Program-made: the position numbers and the translations under genes
The notes under the pieces: model-generated
What the model was told of the DNA's origin: nothing
What the model saw: the letters and a program-made list of their open reading frames with translations, nothing else
Database searches by the model: none
In this document: piece after piece, positions 9,813 to 19,377 of the stretch
How the letters are laid out: each line of letters opens with the position of its first letter
How positions within the stretch are numbered: position 1 is the first letter of the stretch
Assembly (NCBI GenBank): GCA_002794775.1
Contig: NBAY01000004.1
Span: forward strand, 558,001-622,000
Source: Porodaedalea pini
Taxonomy: Eukaryota; Basidiomycota; Agaricomycetes; Hymenochaetales; Hymenochaetaceae
Direction of reading: 5' to 3'
DNA length: 64,000 bases

Positions 9813-11379
9813 GGATTCAGAGGACAATGATTCAACAAAAATGAATATATCTAAAGCGAAGTTCAGTAAAAACTCGAAAATTCAGAATAAAATATCTGTC
9901 TTCAGTATTTTCAGACCAGAGCCTAATCAGACAAATAAATTTGTAGGAGGAGCCTACAAGAGGGTGGATAGAAAAGTCAAACCAGTTCCAGGAGTATTTC
10001 CAGAAGATGCACGTGTTATAAGGCAATTTCCTGAGGATCCCTTGAAATCATTAATCCCTCTTCCTACAAATCCTCCAGAATTCATTCCAACTGAAAGGCT
10101 AACAAAAGAAAGGTTAGCAATGATGAAAATTAATGATGGCTTCCTTTGGCCAGAAGAAGAGAAGCTATTTTCTCATATATTCAAGTTAAATGAGAAAACA
10201 CTTGCCTTTGAAGAGATACATAGGGGAACCTTCAGAGAAGATTATTTCTCTCCCTATATCATTCCAGTTGTCCCTCATGTACCTTGGGAACATAAGAATA
10301 TTCCAATACCTCCAGGAATAAAGGATGATGTCTTAAAATTACTCAAGGAGAAAATAGATGCTGGAGTTTATGAACCAAGTCAGGCTTCATATCGCTCAAG
10401 ATGGTTTTGTGTTGTAAAGAAGAATGGGAAACTCAGAATAGTGCATGATTTACAGGTTCTGAATGCAGTGACAATTAGAGATGCAGGTTTACCTCCTGTC
10501 ATGGATGACTTTGTTGAACCATTTGCAGGGAGACAATGTTATACAGTCTTTGATTTATTTTGGGGCTTTGATGCTAGAAAAGTAGCACCATCTAGTAGAG
10601 ACATGACTTCTTTCATGACACCATTAGGTCTCCTTAGGATCACATCTATGCCTATGGGATTCACCAACTCACCAGCAGAATTTCAAAAATGTATGGTATT
10701 TCTGCTTCAAGGTGAAATACCAGATATTGCAAATATCTTCATAGATGATCTTCCCATTAAAGGTCCTGCTACTATGTATCTGGATGAGAATGGAAATCCA
10801 GAAACACTTCAAGAAAATCCAGGCATAAGAAAATTTATTTGGGAACATGCCAATGATGTGCACAGAATAATGCATCGCATAGGACATGCAGGAGCTACAT
10901 TTTCTCCAAAGAAGACACAAATCTGCAGACCTGAAGTGGTTATTGTTGGACAGAAATGCACCCCTGAAGGGAGATTGCCAGATGATCAGAAAATTGAGAA
11001 AATTCTGGATTGGCCACCACTCACTACCAGAACAGAAGTGAGGGGATTTCTAGGATTATGTGGAACAGTACGAATATGGATCAAGAATTACTCTGCAATT
11101 GCCAGACCATTGACAGAGCTTACAAGAATTAATGTTGAGTTTATGTGGGATGAGCGCAGAGAAATGGCCTTTGAAGAACTGAAAAAATTGATCAGTTCAG
11201 CACCTGCTCTGCACCCAATAGATTACAATTCAGATTTACCTGTCATATTGTCAGTGGATTCAAGTAAGATTGCAGTGGGATTTATTCTATCCCAAATAGA
11301 TGAGACTGGAAAACGCCGTCCAGCCAGATATGGCTCAATTCCAATGAATGAGAGAGAAATCAAATTACTCTCAGCCTAA
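9769..11379 (+). pseudogene. pol: Reverse transcriptase ORF of element B, ends early inside RNase H (536 aa)
   Basis: The RT domain covers about residues 190-430. It shows KNGKLRIVHDLQ, the FDLFWGFD region, MPMGFTNSPAEFQ and the catalytic F-I-D-D at about 324-327. A thumb/connection region follows (GFLGLCGTVRIWIKNYS), then the start of an RNase H domain with SVDSS. The frame breaks after NEREIK at 11365 and stops at 11377-11379. Removing one T of the pair at 11365-11366 joins it smoothly to YSQPKLELYG of the next ORF. This is most simply a 1-base insertion or sequencing error in this copy, not a normal ORF boundary. Confidence 0.85.
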
Positions 11380-13231
11380 ATTAGAGCTTTATGGATTATT
11401 CAGAGCTCTCAGACATTACAGACTTTTTATTGTAGGGGTCAAGACACTTCATGTTGAAGTTGATGCTAAGTATATCAAGGGGATGCTCAATGAACCAGAT
11501 CTTCAGCCCAATGCAACTATCAACAGGTGGATTCAGGGTATATTGCTTTTTGACTTTAAGCTTATACATGTCTCAGCAACAAATTTCAAAGGTCCAGATG
11601 GGTTATCAAGACGTCAGCCTTTGACAGAGGATTTTGAAGAATTCAGTGATGAATACTTGGATGATATAGCATTATTTGTATCAACACAAAAATTCTCTAT
11701 GATTGATACTACATCTAAAGATGCATTAATTTCATCTGCAACAGCTCAGGATGATGAATTGCTTAAAATATTCCAGTTTCTTTCTACTCTAGAAATTCCT
11801 GATTTACCCAGCATTCAGGCAAAGAAAAGATTCTTGAAACGCTCTCAGCAATTCTATGTGTCTGGGAAAAACATGTTTAAAAGAACAAAGGAAAATCCAT
11901 TAAAAGTGATATTTCAGCCAGATGACAGACTCAAGATAATGACTCAAGCACATGAAGAGTTAGGTCACAGAGGTGAATTTGCTGTCTTTGAAATGTTAAG
12001 AAAAAGATTTTATTGGCCATTTATGCGATCACATGTGAGACATCATGTTCAGTCTTGTCATGAGTGTCAAATTAGAAGTGTCAGAAAAGTTGAAATCCCA
12101 CTAATGGTTTCAACACCAGCCAATGTGTTTCTGAAAGTACATGTGGATGTCATGAATATGCCAGTTGCCAAAGGATATCGCTATATAGTAGCAGCCAGAG
12201 ATGATTTATCAAGGGCTAGTGAAGGACGAGCATTGAAGAAATCAAATGCACATACTCTGAGCCAGTTCTTTTGGGAACAAATTTTATGTCGGTATGGAGC
12301 AATAGGAATGGTCATCACTGATAATGGACCAGAAGTGAAAGGAGCCTTCCAAAAACTAATGAAAAGATATGGAATTCCTCAAATTAAGATATCTGCATAC
12401 AGCTCAAAAGCAAATGGGGTTGTTGAAAGAGGACATTTTATTATCAGAGAATCAATAATAAAAGCTTGTCAGGGAAAGATAAATAAATGGCCTGAGAAAG
12501 TGCATGCAGCATTCTTTGCAGATAAAGTCACTATCTCAAAGTCTACAGGTCATAGTCCATATTTTCTATTACATGGGGTTGATCCAGTCTTACCATTTGA
12601 TTTATTTGAGGCAACATTTTTGGTACAAGGATTCAGTGAGCAAATGACACATGAGGATCTCTTAGCTTTGCGTATCAGGCAGCTAGAAAAGAGAGAGGAA
12701 GATATAACACATGCAGCAAAACTCTTAGCAGATATGAGATTTAAATCTAAGGATCATTTTGAGCGCAAATTCTTTAAGCGCTTATCTAAAAGAAAATTTG
12801 ATGAAGGAGAAATGGTTTTGATGCGCAATTCCCAAATAGAAAAGGAAATGAATAGAAAATCCAAACCACGCTATCTAGGACCATTTGTTGTTGTCAGACG
12901 CAATCAAGGAGGCTCATATATTTTACGTGAAGTCAATGGAAGTCAACAACAAAAACATATTGCAGCTTTCCGCCTGATTCCATACATTGCACGAAATAGG
13001 CAAGCCTTACAAAAACTACTAAAGAGTCCAGACGCAGAAGACAATATAAAGTCCAGAGAAAAGAGAAAAGAGCAATGCAAAAAGAAGTTAAGGGCAGGAG
13101 TGGAAAGTGACAGCAAGGATTTATCAGAAAGTGAAAGGGAGGATAGCAACAATAATAGTAATGAGGAAACTAATAGTGAGGATAGCAGTAGTGGGGAGGA
13201 AAGTAATAACATGCAAACAACTGATGACTGA
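11348..13231 (+). CDS. pol: RNase H C-terminal part and integrase of element B (627 aa frame)
   Basis: The first ~100 residues complete the RNase H domain (HVEVDAKYIKGML, GPDGLSRR). An HHCC zinc-binding integrase N-domain lies at about 202-241 (H-x4-H...C-x2-C, ending SCHEC). The catalytic core has the D,D,E triad: HVDV at about 267, TDNGPE at about 324, VVERGH at about 360. The C-terminal region after MVLMRNSQ looks like the SH3-like integrase tail. It ends in an acidic Ser/Asn/Glu stretch without a chromodomain. The in-frame ATG at 11348 is probably incidental, since this should be one protein with the upstream RT ORF. Confidence 0.87.
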   Translation: MREKSNYSQPKLELYGLFRALRHYRLFIVGVKTLHVEVDAKYIKGMLNEPDLQPNATINRWIQGILLFDFKLIHVSATNFKGPDGLSRRQPLTEDFEEFSDEYLDDIALFVSTQKFSMIDTTSKDALISSATAQDDELLKIFQFLSTLEIPDLPSIQAKKRFLKRSQQFYVSGKNMFKRTKENPLKVIFQPDDRLKIMTQAHEELGHRGEFAVFEMLRKRFYWPFMRSHVRHHVQSCHECQIRSVRKVEIPLMVSTPANVFLKVHVDVMNMPVAKGYRYIVAARDDLSRASEGRALKKSNAHTLSQFFWEQILCRYGAIGMVITDNGPEVKGAFQKLMKRYGIPQIKISAYSSKANGVVERGHFIIRESIIKACQGKINKWPEKVHAAFFADKVTISKSTGHSPYFLLHGVDPVLPFDLFEATFLVQGFSEQMTHEDLLALRIRQLEKREEDITHAAKLLADMRFKSKDHFERKFFKRLSKRKFDEGEMVLMRNSQIEKEMNRKSKPRYLGPFVVVRRNQGGSYILREVNGSQQQKHIAAFRLIPYIARNRQALQKLLKSPDAEDNIKSREKRKEQCKKKLRAGVESDSKDLSESEREDSNNNSNEETNSEDSSSGEESNNMQTTDD

Positions 13232-13290
13232 GGATAAGAAAATTATCAGTGAATCATGCGAACAGAAAGATTAAGCAGATGTCTAACCAA

Positions 13291-14049
13291 TTAAGCCTTC
13301 GCAATGAAGAGACTCTTCTTACGCCTAGGCACACTACCAGATGACGCATTCAGAGAACCAGAGGGGCAAACAATCCTACCCTCCTGATGCAAGCACTTGA
13401 CAATGTCCTGTCATCAAGAAAAGTATTTAATGAAAAGTATTAAAAACAATAAAGTAAAACGCGCACCACAAGCCAATCCTGCACAGCAAACACTTTACAA
13501 CGCTCAAAGACTGCACTGTTGGCCTTAGGACAGTTACAGTAGACATCCTCCAAGTCATGGCGCATCATCATGAAGGCGCATAGCATCATGGGCGTTGGTC
13601 TCACACCCAAAATGTGCTCGAATGCAGTCAACTCCTTAGAAAACCAATCCCAGATGTTCATATCAGAGGGTGTAGGAAATGTGTTGGCGTCAATGGCATC
13701 CATGATATCCTCCTTGGACATGTTAGGAATGTCATACAGGGTGGGGTAGGCGTTAGACTGATTGACCGTGGGAGCGAGGGGAATAAACTTGGCAGGAGCA
13801 GGTGTCGTCTGATGATTAGATGAATCAGGAGTGTCAGGGTATGAAGGAGTTTTTGTCAGACAGCACTGATGAAGGAGGCGGCATAAGATTACGAACTGCA
13901 GATTGTGATTGCTGCTGTAGAGAGCGGCGACGAAGAGTCATGGGATGAGAAAAGTCAGAATCCTGGTAAGTTGGTGGTGAGCCAAGAGATGACATGGGAG
14001 GAGATGGCTCATGGTGAGGGCCAGGAAATGTTATGCGAGAAGAAGACAT
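13291..14049 (-). CDS. Antisense, spliced accessory gene in element B (about 220 aa), unknown function
   Basis: Read on the minus strand, the gene starts at ATG 14049 after a CT-rich leader, with a TATA-like CATAAAAT at 14131-14140. Exon 1 encodes a Ser/Pro/Gln-rich N terminus (MSSSRITFPG...), then a more globular part (DMNIWDWFSKEL, RPTPMMLCAFMMM). An 86-bp intron runs from donor GTGTTT at 13493 to acceptor GACAG at 13408. Exon 2 adds 38 residues and ends in TAA (13291-13293). Without splicing the frame stops at about 13440. Near 13850-13854 a run of five T breaks the frame; with four the product is continuous, so this is a 1-base indel or sequencing error. It lies between the integrase stop and the polypurine tract, a position where accessory antisense ORFs are known in some plant Ty3/gypsy elements. 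No domain recognised. Confidence 0.6.
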
Positions 14050-14293
14050 TTGAGAGAGAGAGAGAGAACAACTAAGCAAGATATGAGAGACAAAATTTGA
14101 GAATGCTGATAATGAGCGTGTCAAGCCCACATTTTATGCACCAACGTATAACTGTGACAAAAAAAAAAAGTCACATCAGTCACCAGAATACAGACAATTG
14201 AGTCTAGAATCAAAAGAAGTTCAGAAGCAAAGCGCTCAAGCTTCGCTTATTAAAAATAAAGTTTCCAACCAGGGACGGTTGTAATTTAAAGTT

Positions 14294-14302
14294 GGGGGTG
14301 GA
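14294..14302 (+). other. Polypurine tract of element B
   Basis: GGGGGTGGA directly abuts the 3' LTR start (TGTCG at 14303). It is the expected primer for plus-strand DNA synthesis. Confidence 0.75.
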
Positions 14303-15556
14303 TGTCGTATGCCAAAACTGTTTGACTATTCAAGACTAGCCTTACAACACATGGATCAGATGGCCATTATTCAAATATTAAATTCTAGTCGCTTAGAATT
14401 CACATGGCAGAATTACCCCAGATCTCAGAAATTTTAATTAATTCAAAACAATTCATCGCTAACCGGGGGTATTAACCACTGCAAGGCACTAGAATGAAGG
14501 TACCAAATAGGCAATATAAATCTAGATACATGGCAAGGTCCCCGATCAAATTAAACCAAAAGAAAATATGAAAGTTCAGAAGACGAATAGCTGAAAGTAA
14601 TAAATTACTCTGTTATCATGCATATTGTTGCATGGATATGTCAGCATTCCCACTGAAGTTTATGTAATATTATGAAAGGGAATAACAAGGAATAACAGAT
14701 GCAAAACAATGGAAAAGCCTAGATCACATTCACAATGAATCTAGAACTTAGAGGATCTAGGTTTGGATCACTCTCTAATGGAAATTGGGAAGGATCTAGA
14801 AAACAAAGAAAGGCTGTGCATAGATTTGATTGGTTCAGTCTAGAACACAGTAGAATTCTGGCTTAAAGTAGGCCAGAAACATATGGAAAGATCTAGTTAT
14901 GGGAGCTAGAATATGTTGGAATGTACCAGAACATTTTGGTGGTGGTCTGGAATGATATGTAAAGGTTGAGAAGGTTCTGGAACAAGTATGTCCAGACTTC
15001 TAGACCTATTTATAGAACACAGAAAATAGTATAAAGGAAGGGCCTCAGAGCTGCTAGCAGAAGGAGGGAGATGGAAAATTCCCCAATAAGACAGACAGCT
15101 AAGTGAATTGTCACCCAAGAGAGATACTCACTGGAGTATTCTAATAAGGTAATTCTCAGCTAACTGACAGCAAACTAACCCTCTATAGCTAGCTAGTGAT
15201 CAGGTCCAACCTAATTAGCCAAACTCAAAACCTAAGTGTGAAAATCAGCAAGTAGTTGCTTGAGTTAAGGAAATTCAAGTATTCAGTAAAAGAGACTCAG
15301 TGAAAGTCTAAAGTAAAAGCTGGAAATCCTTGGTGGATTACTCAAGATCTTCAAGAAAGGAAATTGGTAAAGTGAATTAGGATATCTTAAACTGCTAACT
15401 TTTACAGGTTACAATCTATCAGTACAAGAAATCAAAATCCCTAGTAAAACGAACAACTGGGAAAAGTTTTGACTTAACGACTAGTCCATTCAACCCCAGT
15501 GGAACTGCAATCAACAAGATTCACTATTTGATCTTACTTGCAGTACCAGCAAGACA
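14303..15556 (+). repeat. 3' LTR of element B
   Basis: It is 1254 bp, the same length as 3149-4402 and without any difference visible by eye. It is followed by the ACGC duplication and the continuation of element A's RT. Confidence 0.96.
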
Positions 15557-18024
15557 ACGCGCCAGCCACGTTCCAGGCCTTTGTCAACCACATCTTTAAG
15601 GACCTAATCTACGTGAACTTGATCATCGTATACCTCGACGACATCCTGATCCTCTCGGAAACCATTGAGGAGCATATCGACACGTCGAGGCGCGTACTCC
15701 AGATCCTCTGAGAGAATGGCCTGTACCTGAAGCCGGAGAAGTGCGAGTTTGACGCCAAGGTCGTCAAATACCTCGGCCACATCATCGGCAATGGAGAGAT
15801 CAGGGCTGACCCGGCAAAGACGGAAGCGATTGCGAACTGGCCAGTCCCACGGAACCTCAAGGAGCTGCAACAGTTCCTCGGCATGGGAAACTGGCTGAGA
15901 CGGTTTATTAAAGACTACAGCAAGGTGGTCCGACCGTTGACATCGTTAACGGGCAAGAAGGACTGGGTATGGGAGACCGAACAGCAGGAAGCGTTCGAGG
16001 AGCTGAGACAACGTCTCTGCTCACCTCCAGTCCTAGCCATCGCCAATGACGAGGGCCCTTTCCGCGTAGAAGCGGACTCGTCGAACTTTGCGCTCGGTGG
16101 TGTGTTGTTGCAGAAGCAGGAAGGGAAGTGGAGGGTGATCGCCTACAGGTCAGAGGCACTTGAACCGGCGGAACGAAACTACGAGATCTACGACAAGGAG
16201 ATGCTCGCGATCGTTTCGGCGCTCAAGGAGTGGCGGCAATACCTCCTTGGCACTCGCCACAAAATTGAAATCTGGTCCGACCACGCCAACCTCACCTACT
16301 TCAGGTCAGCGCAGAAGCTGAGCTATCGTCAAGCTCGCTGGCGAACCGAACTCGAGGAATTCGACTTCCACCTCGAACACAAGTCGGGGAAGACAATGGG
16401 CAAAGCCGACTTGCTGTCGCGCAAGGCGGGCTATGATCAGGGCAAGGATGACAATGACGGCGTCGTGTTCATCAAGGAGAAATGGCTGAACCGTGGGGTG
16501 GTAAGGACGTCGCGTGATGAAATGTTGGAACGAGTGGGTGACGCGCAGAGAGCGCAAGACGAGTCAGAGAGGCCGACGAATATGGTAAAGGTCGACGGGT
16601 TGTGGCGAATGAAAGGCAAGGTGTACGTGCCGTCGACGATGAAGGAAGCGGTATTGCGGGAGTACCACGACTCGACCCTGGCAGGACATCCTGGATCGTC
16701 GAAGACGGTCGAACTGGTACGTCGAGACTTCTGGTGGGCGTCAATGTTCTCCGATGTCCGAACATACGTCCGAGGATGCAACCGTTGCCAACGGACGAAA
16801 GCCTTAAGAACGTCGAGGTCGAGACCGCTTCATCCTAACGCGATCCCTGAAAGTCCCTGGGAGATCGTCACGGTCGACCTAATCGGAGAACTCCCGGACT
16901 CTAAGGGACACAATGCAATCTGCGTCTTCGTGGACAGATTCTCGAAACAGATGCATGCCATCCCGACGACGATGAAACTGTCAGTGGAAGGCATGGCTCA
17001 GTTATACCGAGACCACGTCTTCCGCCTCCATGGCCTACCGAAGAAGATCATCCACGACCGAGGCACACAGTTCGATGCGTCGATGATGAAGGAGCTATAC
17101 AAACTCCTACACATCGAAGGCAACCCGTCAACGGCATACCACCCACAAACGGATGGTCAGACGGAACGCGTCAATCAAGAGCTCGAACAGTACCTCCGGC
17201 TCTTCGTCAATCATCGGCAATCGGACTGGAAGGACTGGCTCCCCCTCGCAGAGTTCGCCTACAACAACCGTGAACATTCAGCGACAAGGATGTCACCCTT
17301 CTACGCAAACACCGGACGTCACCCTATGAGCTTCGACACCGTACGAACTTCCTCTGCCAACATGTCGGCGGAAGAATTCGCCAAGCACATCAAGGAGACT
17401 CATCGCGTTGCTAAGGACAATCTAGTCAAGGCAGCAGAGGACATGAAGCGCTACCATGACCGGACAGCAGGAGCTTCGGTGGAGTACAAGGCCGGAGACA
17501 AAGTCTTCCTTGACGGACGAAACATCAGTACGGACTCGCCGACGAAGAAACTCGCAGACAAATGGTACGGCCCCTTTGACATCGTCGACAAGGTAGGAGC
17601 GAGCGCGTACAAGCTCAAACTCCCGAAACGATGGAAAAAGGTCCACCCTGTCTTCAACGAAGCCCTGTTGAAACCCGCCGTCGAACCGTCCTTTGAAAGC
17701 CAGAAGCAACCGCCGCCGCCGCCGCCAGACATCGTCGACAACGAGGAGGAATACGAACTCGAGGAGGTCTTAGACTCACGTCTGCACCGAGGGAAACTAC
17801 AGTACCTTGTCAAGTGGGTCGGCTACAATGAACCTACTTGGCAGCCTGAGACGGACTTCGGCGAGAACGCGAAGGAGGTGATCGCTGAGTTCTACCTCAA
17901 ACATCCCGGTGCACCTCGGAAACTCGACATCCCTCATCAACGACTCCGTCCGCTCTTCGTCGACACCGAGCCTGACGACCGTGATCATGGTTGGTCGGGA
18001 CGCCCAACCTTGAAGGGGGGGTAA
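15557..18024 (+). pseudogene. pol: Pol of element A, 3' part: RT, RNase H, integrase, chromodomain
   Basis: The RT resumes with ATFQAFVNHIF and the catalytic Y-L-D-D. A TGA at 15709-15711 replaces the CGG (Arg) of element C, which requires changes at both bases of a CpG. From there the frame is open to TAA at 18022. It contains RNase H (FRVEADSSN), an HHCC motif, the integrase D,D,E triad (VTVDLIGE, HDRGTQF, TERVNQE) and a C-terminal chromodomain (EEYELEEVLDSR...YLVKWVGY...TWQPE). A purine tract (GAAGGGGGGGTAA, 18012-18024) is part of the coding sequence, and the stop codon touches the 3' LTR. Confidence 0.92.
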
Positions 18025-18437
18025 TGTTAGAACCTGAACTTTCACCATTTCCTTTATTTTCCCTTTTACCATTTCCTTTATTATATTCGTCCTTTTCATT
18101 ATATTTACCCATCTTACACAATCATTCCCACACTACCTTCATTCGTTCCATTCCCACTCGTTATGTAATGTTAGGTAATATAGTCTCATGGTCGTCGCTA
18201 TATAAGGTCTCAGGAATCGCATGAACTCCTTGTTCTGCTTTTCCTCTTACCTCTGCGACGACCTAGGTGAGACTCGTCCCCCTTGTATTAGTTTAGACTT
18301 GTATTAATCCTCTTACCTCCGCGACGACCTAGCCTGAGTAAGCGTGTCCCGAGTCTACGCTCGAGTATAGCACGTCCCAGACGACAGTCAGCCGAGGCCT
18401 GCCCAGTCCGAGTTGTCTCCCGGGCTCCCGCCTAACA
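18025..18437 (+). repeat. 3' LTR of element A
   Basis: It is 413 bp, TGTTAG...CTAACA. U3 is CT-rich, followed by TATATAAG and the start-site motif. Two copies of the ~25-bp TCCTCTTACC... repeat lie in R/U5. It directly abuts the C LTR remnant at 18438. Confidence 0.93.
18199..18242 (+). promoter_or_regulatory. LTR promoter of element A: TATA box and inferred start
   Basis: TATATAAG lies at 18199-18206. The motif GTTCTGCTTTT, complementary to the primer site, starts at 18232, 33 bases downstream, where initiation is expected. Transcripts from here would read into element C's R/U5, primer site and gag. Confidence 0.65.
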
Positions 18438-18656
18438 CGAACACCCGTTCTGCTTTTCCTCTTACCTCCGCGACGACCTAGGTGAGACCGCGCCCCCCCT
18501 CCTGTATTAGAGTACATTGTATTAATCCTCTTACCTCCGCGACGACCTAGTCTGAGTACAGCGTGTCCCGAGTCCCCGCTCGAGTATAGTACGTCCCAGA
18601 CGACAGTCAGCCAAGGCCTGCCCAGTCCGAGTCGTCTCCCGGACTCCCGCCTAACA
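18438..18656 (+). repeat. 5' LTR of element C, 3' half
   Basis: It equals positions 220-438 of the 3' LTR (24300-24518). Its first bases CGAAC should be one copy of element A's target-site duplication; the partner copy would be left of the window. It includes the start-site motif GTTCTGCTTTT at 18447-18457. Confidence 0.92.
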
Positions 18657-19377
18657 TAAAAGCAGAACCCCACCCAGGCTCATCCCCAGCGTACGTCGTC
18701 GCTGTCGACTCGCCTTCACTCGGTCTAGAGGAGCGCTCCCCTCGACGGACTTGACGTGTAAACCCCCTAAACGACAACCCTCAACCCTGCCCGGACGTTT
18801 TCGGACGTTCGTGTATTACATAAACTTACACCCGACTTTTCCCGACCCTGGCTCTCCACCTCTCCCTCTGGTGGAGGAACCATCTGACCTGGACGTGGGT
18901 AACACACCGTGTACAGTCGTCGACGTCGTTGTCGATTGTGATCTCGGCCGCCTCCTTCCGTTTGGTCATCAAACTCGCCGACGAACCTGTCCTTCGTCAG
19001 CGTAACGATCACCCGGACAACCAACCGATCCCTGTCCCTCCGCCAACGTCAACATAGATCTCGACGAAGAACAACGTCGTGCTCTCCCGCCTCGTTCCTG
19101 GTATAACGAGGAACACCGTTCTTGGTTCACGGTTACCCAAACAGGCGCTGAATACGTTATCTGGTGGCGTCCGGAGAAAGGACTCTGGTATTCGACGCTT
19201 GAAGGAGGAAGGAGATTAAAGTGGGCTCCTGCATCGATAGACCAGACAACCCCGATCTCGCCATCGCTTTCGACGTCGACCGTTCTCCCACCAATCCCAG
19301 GACCGTATAGAGAAGCGCGACGAGATTCATCACCACCGACCCCCCCTGAGCGACAAACGGACACGTCTAGAACAACG
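18657..19377 (+). promoter_or_regulatory. AUG-free 5' leader of element C
   Basis: This 721-base leader has no ATG; nor does R/U5 upstream, giving about 930 AUG-free bases from the inferred start to gag. After TAA at 19003-19005 the gag frame is open for 124 codons. The encoded residues resemble those of element A, and the two stretches differ in length by 12 bases, a multiple of three. Confidence 0.6.
18658..18668 (+). other. Self-complementary primer-binding site of element C
   Basis: AAAAGCAGAAC lies one base after the LTR end. It is exactly complementary to GTTCTGCTTTT at 18447-18457 and 24309-24319. Eleven paired bases at the inferred mRNA 5' end match the Tf1/sushi self-priming scheme. 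Confidence 0.8.

Larger units (their letters stand above)
3149..15556 (+). mobile_element. Element B: Ty3/gypsy-type LTR retrotransposon nested in element A
   Basis: It is 12,408 bp, bounded by TG...CA LTRs of 1254 bp that appear identical, and flanked by ACGC. Order: LTR, primer site, gag-protease ORF, a 607-aa accessory ORF, RT ORF, RNase H-integrase ORF, an antisense spliced gene, polypurine tract, LTR. Base composition is AT-rich, unlike the GC-rich A and C. The order PR-RT-RNaseH-IN with an HHCC/DDE integrase places it in Ty3/gypsy. I see no chromodomain. Confidence 0.95.
1..18437 (+). mobile_element. Element A: Ty3/gypsy chromovirus, defective, split by element B
   Basis: Order is LTR end (1-196), leader, gag, pol, 3' LTR (18025-18437). 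Pol is interrupted at 3148/15557 by element B. The visible 5' LTR part and the 3' LTR agree base for base by eye, so the insertion is recent. Three coding lesions are visible: the B insertion, a TGA stop at 15709-15711, and a protease active-site change (Asp-Leu-Gly for Asp-Ser-Gly). The right end abuts position 220 of element C's LTR, which indicates that A inserted into C's 5' LTR. The first half of that LTR should lie left of the window. Confidence 0.9.

Noticed and set aside
11348..11379. Programmed frameshift between RT and integrase ORFs of element B
   Set aside because: The break lies inside the RNase H fold, has no slippery heptamer or stem that I can see, and one base removal gives a family-like sequence.
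15604..15884. Reading element A's downstream pol as a separate gene starting at 15883
   Set aside because: The frame continues upstream to 15557 except for a single TGA at 15709, and matches element C's RT throughout.
17422..17813. Minus-strand ORFs overlapping integrase and chromodomain (also 23163-23869)
   Set aside because: Conserved between A and C only because the sense Pol sequence is conserved; codon-shadow ORFs.
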